Part shown: one piece after another, positions 48,149-54,676 of the stretch
Numbering within the stretch: the first letter of the stretch is position 1
Layout of the letters: each line of letters begins with the position of its first letter
NCBI GenBank assembly: GCA_003833135.1
Contig: QZLH01000373.1
Span: 42,841 to 97,516 of the forward strand
Reading direction: 5' to 3'
DNA: 54,676 nucleotides
DNA from: Oehlia diaphana
Lineage: Eukaryota > Glomeromycota > Glomeromycetes > Glomerales > Glomeraceae
The notes under the pieces: model-generated
What the model was told of the DNA's origin: nothing
What the model saw: the letters and a program-made list of their open reading frames with translations, nothing else
The model's database searches: none
Translations under genes and position numbers: made by a program

Positions 48149-49300
48149 AACATGTGACACTTTAACCGATTCAATAATTCAGTAGACGATAAAGGGTATA
48201 ATATGTATTTATGGTATGGTCAAATATCGGCTATATTGTGCATAATACATACAACGGAGGTAATATCATACTAATTGTCCGAAGCGGAGCGGAGAAATTT
48301 TTACGTTTGTCTGACTTATATACACGTGACCATATATATAACAATTCATGTACAGTACTTTATATCTTTGTGTAATTTATTTTAGTTATTCAAAAAATAT
48401 ATAAAATTGATAGTCAGCCTGTATTTATCATCCTGAAACACTTAGAAAACGCAAATTGTGACAATTTTCAGGGTCCGTGCTATTAATGATTATTAATGAT
48501 GTACTTTTTTAAACCATTTTCATTTGAAAGAATTTGCATTAAAAAATGTAAAAAATGTAAGAAGGCAACACTTATTTAAAAAAAAGATTTATTAAAATTT
48601 TAATCAGCATATTAAAAAAATAAAAATAAAAATAAAAAATAAAAAATTAAATTTAAATTTTTCAAAGTTATTACAAAGTCTAAACAAAAAAAGTCGGATT
48701 TAATGAGTATCAAAATTTTGAATTTTCGGGTTCTGATCGCCATGTTTTGTAAATAACTATCTGCTATAACTGTACTTTTGTACTTTAGTAAGGTTAAAAC
48801 TTACTAAAACTGGATTCCCATTATCTTGTATCAATGTATCATGTCGTTTCTCATCTGTGTGCAAAAAAGTTGAGTGGTAAGTACTATACGAAAGTGAATT
48901 AATTATATTAATTATTTGGAACTTTGTAAATTACGTACGTTGCATCATAAAAATTATTATTACGTAAAAATATCTTTTATATGGAACATGATTTTGGACG
49001 TATGTATAAGGTATTACCCAATAAATATTATGACAATCTTATATTTATCTTAAAGGAATTATTTCGTTTATTAAATATAAATAAATAAATAGAATAAATA
49101 ATATAAATACATTAAAAATATAAATTTCTTAAAAAAATAAATGCTTAATATTGTTATCAAAGTTACATAAATACCCAAATAAAATAACCTACTATCTATC
49201 TTGTTTTACATAAATAAAATCTACTATATAGTATCTATCTGTTTATCTACAGTATTTACTAACTAGTTAACATATAAAAAAAAATATATTGCTGTTAGAA

Positions 49301-49792
49301 TTAACAGTAAAATGTTGAATAAGAGAAACCCTTAGTATCTTGATTAACTTCAACATGATCTCTTGCCATGTTATTTTGTTTGATATAATTCATATTTTTA
49401 TCTAAAACAATTTGATTTTGTTTATATAATGATTTGGCATCTCTAGTTAAAGTTTTATAAGAATCCTTGACATAATCAGGTTCTAAATCCCAAAAAATTT
49501 TAGCGATTTTAGAAATTTCACCCATACGAGGTAATTTACGATTTTTAATACGATACTCGTTAATTAAAGCCATTCTATAAGCGAAAAAAGCGTTGGGAAG
49601 AGATCTTCGAGAGTAAGAATTAACAGCGTTTCTGATTAAATCTTTCATGGTTACAGTTGTAGGGAAAGAAGGTTTTACTTCGGCGAGATCATTTCTGAGA
49701 TGAAATGAATTGATATTATTATTGTTTCTATTATTCTTCATGGATGAAGTAACAATTTTGCGATTTTTTTGTTTCGAAGAAATTTTAGGCAT
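49301..49792 (-). CDS. HMG-box (MATA-type) DNA-binding protein
   Basis: An intronless minus-strand gene. I choose the ATG at 49792 (163 residues, starting MPKISSKQKNRK) over an in-frame ATG 12 codons upstream, because the extra residues lie in AT-rich leader and add only hydrophobic residues. The HMG box is at ~64-125: SLPNAFFAYRMALINEY, then GEISKIAKIFWDLEPDYVK, then YKTLTRDAKSLYKQ, matching the MATA_HMG pattern of Asn-Ala-Phe and Trp-x-x-Glu. The N-terminus is basic and Asn-rich (nuclear targeting likely); the C-terminus is short. Fungi of this group carry many such paralogues, so a mating-type role cannot be assumed. A (TA)n tract at 49894-49917 lies about 100 bp upstream and may serve as the TATA region. 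Confidence 0.8.
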   Translation of the reverse strand: MPKISSKQKNRKIVTSSMKNNRNNNNINSFHLRNDLAEVKPSFPTTVTMKDLIRNAVNSYSRRSLPNAFFAYRMALINEYRIKNRKLPRMGEISKIAKIFWDLEPDYVKDSYKTLTRDAKSLYKQNQIVLDKNMNYIKQNNMARDHVEVNQDTKGFSYSTFYC

Positions 49793-49828
49793 ATTTAAAA
49801 AAATAATTTTAAAAATTTGTAAATTCAA

Positions 49829-50800
49829 ACGAGAAAATGAAAAAACGCTAAGCGAAAATGTAAAGAAGATATATATACTTCTTTTTTAAAAAATATATAT
49901 ATATATATATATATATAAGAATAAAAGTTTAAAGAAAAAAAAAACTTATGATGAAAGTAGAAAAATCGGGTGGTTTAAATAAGAAAATTTTACAATCGCA
50001 AATTATGGAATTTATTTAAATTGTAATTGATATAATTGATTGATGATTACTTAATAAATGATTTTCGTTATTGAAGTATTAATTTTTATAAATAACATTG
50101 TGTCTTTAAAAGTATTTCTAAAATCGTATTTTATAAACTGACTGTTACACAACAATTGTTGGTTTCTATATGGGTTTTGTATATTTATATTTTGAAACAA
50201 ATAATGTCATGCTACATGTTACACTCGCAACCCTTACAAAATTTTATTATAGATGGGAACTTTGAGAGAATTTCTTTGTTTTACTTATTTGAGATCAGAA
50301 TACGTTATCTTTAATTATGAACAAATGAAAAATAATATTTTTTTAAAAAATATATATAATATATTATATATATTATGTTTATAACTGATGTTATTAAAAT
50401 TAAAAAAACTTTATAGATTCCTTTTTTATCCTAAACGAACATTTAAATTAAATTTGTATACGTAAATCTTTTAATAATAATAAATAAATAAATAAATAAT
50501 TTAAAATATTTGTTAAAATAATAATAAACAAATAAATAAATAATTTAAGTAAAAAATACTAAAATTTTTTTTTTTTTTTTTATTTGAGCAAAAAAGATTA
50601 AAATTTATCGAATTAATAACTTTTAAAGTAAGGATAATAATAATAATATAATATTTTTTTTTAAAAAAAAATACGTTAAAAATTATTACTTATACTTTTA
50701 CTTTTTTACTTTTACTTTTTTTACTTTTTTACTTTTTTACTTTTAAAATTTATAATATAATTTTTTTATTTAATATTAAATTAAAAAAAAAAAAAAAAAA

Positions 50801-50850
<50 letters not shown>

Positions 50851-51226
50851 TTTTAAAATTAAATATTATTTTTTTTTATTAATAATTAAAAAAAAAAAAA
50901 AAAAAAAAAAAGAATTTTTTTTTTTTTTTTCAATGATTTCGTTGATATTAAAAGTAGTAATGAAAGATTAACTTAAAACGTTTCAAATTTTATGAATGGA
51001 TAATTAATAAACTACTAAAATTTAAGGAATTTATGTTCTTTGTGGATATAAATAGAATAGAGTGAATAGTAAATAGTGTGCAATGATAAACTATCGTGCA
51101 TAAATCTAAAAAATAAAAAAAAAACTTGGTCAAATTTTTTTTTTAAAAAGTAAAATATTGTTGTCTCGGTTCGGGTTTTCGGGTATTGTCACAATTGGGT
51201 TTCTTGTTTAACAATTCTGATACGTT
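49829..51226. other. Low-complexity spacer
   Basis: Extremely AT-rich: (TA)n at 49894-49917, (AATA)n around 50476-50550, (TACTTTT)n at 50688-50754, and long poly(A)/poly(T) blocks at 50781-50930. No gene seen. Confidence 0.6.
50781..50930. repeat. Poly(A)-poly(T) blocks
   Basis: About 20-28 A residues directly followed by about 45 T residues, then a second A run and T run after an AT-rich gap. Each pair could fold into a simple hairpin. Exact lengths are unreliable in any assembly. Confidence 0.7.
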
Positions 51227-51424
51227 TTATAATAATTTGATGTTATTTGTACAACGTTGTGCCAAATCAATGAATGATTGGGAAAAACAAAATGTAACTG
51301 AAAAATTGTCAATCATCAAGGATAAAGAAGTCCTTTTTTTTAATGGACTCAGTGTGACCCACCCAAAAATATATAATTTATTATTAACAAATGTAGCATC
51401 ATGATCAATCGCTGATGTTTTCAT
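51227..51424 (-). pseudogene. Kelch-repeat gene relic
   Basis: The minus strand reads DHDATFVNNKLYIFGW, a single Kelch blade motif like that of the receptor-kinase gene nearby (FDHTATIFNNNLYILGG), followed by unrelated-looking residues to 51227. No signal peptide, further blades or kinase follow. Probably a fragment of a duplicated Kelch gene. Confidence 0.45.
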
Positions 51425-51427
51425 GTG

Positions 51428-51431
<4 letters not shown>

Positions 51432-51478
<47 letters not shown>

Positions 51479-51560
51479 GGAATTTTTTTTTTTTTTTTTA
51501 ATTTTTTTTTTTTTTTTTTTTTTTTTTTGTTTTCAAGTAAAAAAAAGGGAAATTTTTTTT
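51432..51560. repeat. Poly(T)-poly(A) low-complexity tract
   Basis: Runs of 10-30 T with short A interruptions. Open frames across it (Phe-only or Lys-only) are artefacts. Confidence 0.8.
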
Positions 51561-52032
51561 TTTTTGTTAGCAAAAAATTTCGGCCTTGTACTACTTGTAT
51601 CAAGGATCCCGGATAATAAATCCGATATTGAATCAATATTCTAATATTTTTTTAATATTCTTTTATAGAAAATTTCGGATCTTAAAGAAAAGTATCTTTT
51701 TAGTATCGAGAAATAAATGTCGTGAAACAATTTAATAAATTTTTTTTCGTCATTATTAAAATATTATAAAGATATTATAAAGATAATAGATAATATAGAT
51801 AATAGAAAAAGATAAGAAAGTATTATGTCAAAAAAAAAAAATATAACTTTAAATGTTTTTAATGTAAAAAAAAATTTTATAATAACAAAACAAATTCTTA
51901 TTAATTAATTAATAATTGTCCGGTTTTTGAACTCCTTGTACAATTTGTACTACTATTTTTTTTTTTTTGATGTTTTTTTGATGTCCCTTTTTAATTTCAA
52001 TTACTATATTTCAATAATTCAATGAATTTTTA

Positions 52033-54676
52033 TTAATCATACGAAAGTAATGGATCTAATATTTTTGTTTTTTGTGACATTTTTAATATTTCTTCATAAT
52101 TTGTTAAATTTTTACAAAGTTCCAATAATTGCTTTTTAATCAATTCCTTATTAATTTTTATAAAATTTTCATAATGATTTCTTAAATGTTTCGCGTTAAA
52201 TTCCTTTGAATATTTTAAAATTTCACAAATATCATTAATATTAATATAATTTTCTCTTATAATCATTTCTTCTATTTGATTTTTAATTGATTCAATTTTA
52301 TAAAAATCAATTACTTTTAAAAGGTCAAATAAATATGTTAAATAATCATCCGACTTAATGTCCTTTGTTATATTTTCAATTGATTGTCCATATAATAATT
52401 GAAGAAATGTATGAAATGTATCTGCTTGAATATTTATTAGAACATTGATTTCATTTTTTGTTGTTTCACTTGATTCTTCATAAAAAATTTCTTCAAAATG
52501 TTTTGAAGCAGCTATATATGAAATAATTTTTATTATTAGTAAGTAATATCTTTAAAATTTGCGAAAAAAAAAAAAAAAAAAAAAATATCATTTAATATAC
52601 CTGAAAGCACATATCTATTAGCACTAATTCTTACTTTTTCTTCGCCAACAATAAAAACTACATCATGAAATTTATCATCAGGTTTATTTACAAGTTTATT
52701 TATTAATGAATTAAATATCACATCTTTTTGATCATTTATTATGACTTTTGAAATTGGTTTTGGATTTAAACAATTTAAACAAGGAGCTCCGGTAAGTAAT
52801 AGCTCTTTATATTCTTTTAAACATTCATTAACTTTGTAAAATCTCTTTTTAATATCTTCTTGTAATTCAAATACAAGTTCTTCTCTCGCTACCCAGCTGT
52901 TTTCATCGAACGGATCATCTCCATTTAAAAATATCTTTCTAGAGTGCATTTTCGTTATAATCAACATTCTACGATTTATATCTTTACAAACTTCATTCAA
53001 CATTTTATAAATTTCATTAATTACATTTTTTAGTTCCTCCTCATTATTTTTACTCCATTTTTTTTCTTTAGACATCGTCACAACAGTAAATAAATGATCA
53101 ATAATATTTTCTGTAGTTGGAAATCCAATTTCTGGATGCTTCTCACTAAAACTAGTAGTTGGTTCAACATCATCATCAAATAGTGGACATTGAGTCCAGC
53201 ATATTTTCTTATATTTATGAGAACAAAGATCTTCAAATGATTCAAATCCTGAAGTCTCCTTTTGTCCTTGATAAAATTGATTTTGATTATTTTGATGATC
53301 CTTTTCTGATGGAACAAATTTGATTCTTAGAATTTTGTACCATTGTTCAGCGTTGAAGTTTAAGGAATTAATATGTTCATATAAATATCTTACTAAAATT
53401 TTTGCTCGATCTCTAACCATATTTTCTTGAAATCGATATTTAATTTGTGATTTCTGTGATTCAATCTCTAGCGCACATTCGATAAATATGTTATAATTTA
53501 CTTGACGTTTAAGACCCATTCTTCCTAAAGCTTCTAAACAAACAGGATAATTTTGTAGTTCTGGCGGTAAAAATTTGTCTGTGTTGGCAAAGATACTGCG
53601 GAAAACCGGATTATTCGCATCGTACAAAGTATCGACCCTTACAAAAGAAGAAACTGACTGATTCGGTATTATTCGATATAATTTAAGACATTGTTCAATT
53701 TCATGATTCCCTAAAGATAAAACATTCTGCAAGAAATTGATATATTCTTTGGAAGGGTTTGGAAATTGTGTAGTGAGCGTTGGTACTATATAATGTCTAA
53801 TGTATTCTAATTCATCTACAGGATTGGCACCCAATTTAGTAAGTACATTGAAATCTAACTCGTTATTACATCTATAGAAATTTGTATCTTGGTTAAAGGA
53901 AAAAAATGGAAGCTTGTAAGTAAGAAGATTTCCAGATATGGCATCATTGAACCTATCTTCGGAAGAATGAATTGGCCATATGGGTAAAGATTTTAAAGTA
54001 TCCATAAAGCTTCGATCTTTTTGTCCATGTTCTATTAAGATAATAAAGAGGTAAGTATATAAAATATTAAAATACAAAAATTTTAATCGTTCCTTTAAAC
54101 TCACCGATCAAAGTATCAATTTCCGCTTTAATAAATGCTCTAAGATTTTTATAGTCCACATCTTCCAGATTACTCATGTAAAACAATTGTTCCATATCCA
54201 AAAATGAAGAAGCACATGCTCTCTTCAAAGTATTAATGATGTTTATAGGAGTACATTTTTCGACACATTTTTGGAGGTTTTCGTGAGCATTTTCATGAAA
54301 TAGCATATTAGTAATTCGTACTTTTAATTTTACTAATATTGGATATAAAACATGTCCATTCTCAGGAATATATAAAAGTGGATCATCCATGTCAAGGCGA
54401 ATAAGTATATTAGGGTTAACCATTGGTAAAAGAGGATATCTAGAAAGTTCATTGAAATCTATATTTCCCGCTGATTTGTTCAATATTGACCAGATTTTAT
54501 CAAGCCAAATCTTATTCGGGATAGATTCTCCATCGGGATCCCACTTAAGTTCTTTTACGAGCGGTAATTCATCCATTAAGAGATCCACAACAACCGAGGC
54601 ATCAAACTTTTTGATATTTGTACATGAAATAAATTCATCATCATTAAAAATTTTCTGTAGATTCTCCGGTAATTCG
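52033..54676 (-). CDS. Sacsin-like protein with BTB domain, gene 3 (3' part; 5' end outside window)
   Basis: Three exons are visible, equivalent to exons 10-12 of genes 1 and 2: beyond 54676 to 54105, 54031-52601, 52511-52033. Intron positions and phase 1 match. 826 codons before the stop are visible, starting in frame at 54675. Shared landmarks: KKFDASVVVDLLMDELPLV, LKSLPIWPIHSSEDRF, FLNGDDPFDENSWVA, and the BTB core HDVVFIVGEEK and NRYVLSGAASKHFEEIF. The helix FLQLLYGQ replaces FLRWLYG. The BTB exon is intermediate in length (479 nt). It is more AT-rich and more diverged than genes 1 and 2. The ATPase modules must lie to the right of the window; their presence is inferred from the paralogues. 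Confidence 0.88.

Larger units (their letters stand above)
46601..49300. other. Spacer between receptor-like kinase and HMG-box gene
   Basis: AT-rich, with poly(A), (ATT)n near 47808-47830, paired hairpins (47208-47299) and a minisatellite (47984-48148). An 86-codon frame at 47142-47402 runs through the hairpins and is not credible as a gene. A GTCCGAAGCGGAGC motif at 48278-48291 is related to GCTCCGGAC elsewhere. Confidence 0.5.

Noticed and set aside
49793..49828. Upstream ATG for the HMG-box gene
   Set aside because: It adds only a hydrophobic 12-residue leader from AT-rich sequence; the downstream ATG gives the usual basic N-terminus. Not fully excluded.
51421..51636. Lys-rich and Phe-rich open frames on both strands
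   Set aside because: They are translations of homopolymer tracts.

Overview
The window looks like nuclear DNA of an arbuscular mycorrhizal fungus (Glomeromycotina, Rhizophagus-like). This is inferred from very AT-rich sequence, many short introns (about 67-151 bp), A-rich leaders before start codons, and gene families typical of those genomes: large sacsin-like proteins, a TKL-type kinase, Kelch repeats, a small HMG-box protein and many decayed paralogues. No rRNA, tRNA, CRISPR or prokaryotic operon signal was seen.

Left part (1-10000): two copies of a gene encoding ubiquitin joined to an ADP-ribosyltransferase-like domain (308-1369 and 5744-6715, both +). They lie in a roughly 2.2-2.5 kb direct duplication. 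Between and after them are decayed genes: a possible PD-(D/E)XK/Uma2-like gene (3605-4439, -), a TKL kinase fragment (5037-5412, -) and a third family (8473-9690, +). Small inverted-repeat elements are scattered among them.

Middle (11401-16275, +): an eight-exon gene for a 1433-residue protein with a WD40-like N-terminal half, a six-helix TRP-like ion channel and a C-terminal coiled coil. The reconstructed exons sum to an exact multiple of three.

Right part (16583-54676, all -): three paralogous sacsin-like genes. Two are complete (12 exons each, 2894 and 2814 residues, same 11 intron positions and phases) and one runs off the right edge. Each complete gene has two HSP90-like (GHKL) ATPase modules and a C-terminal BTB domain. 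Between the second and third lie a ten-exon gene for a Kelch-ectodomain, single-pass receptor-like kinase (42452-45500) and a small HMG-box gene (49301-49792). The rest is AT-rich, simple-repeat-rich spacer with a Kelch relic.

Common theme (inference): several products touch ubiquitin or folding control (ubiquitin-ART fusion; BTB proteins are usually Cullin-3 adaptors; sacsin-type ATPases are chaperone-like), and two look like membrane sensors (channel, receptor kinase). All belong to duplicating families in this window, which would suit a recognition or stress-response role, but nothing in the sequence proves that they work together.
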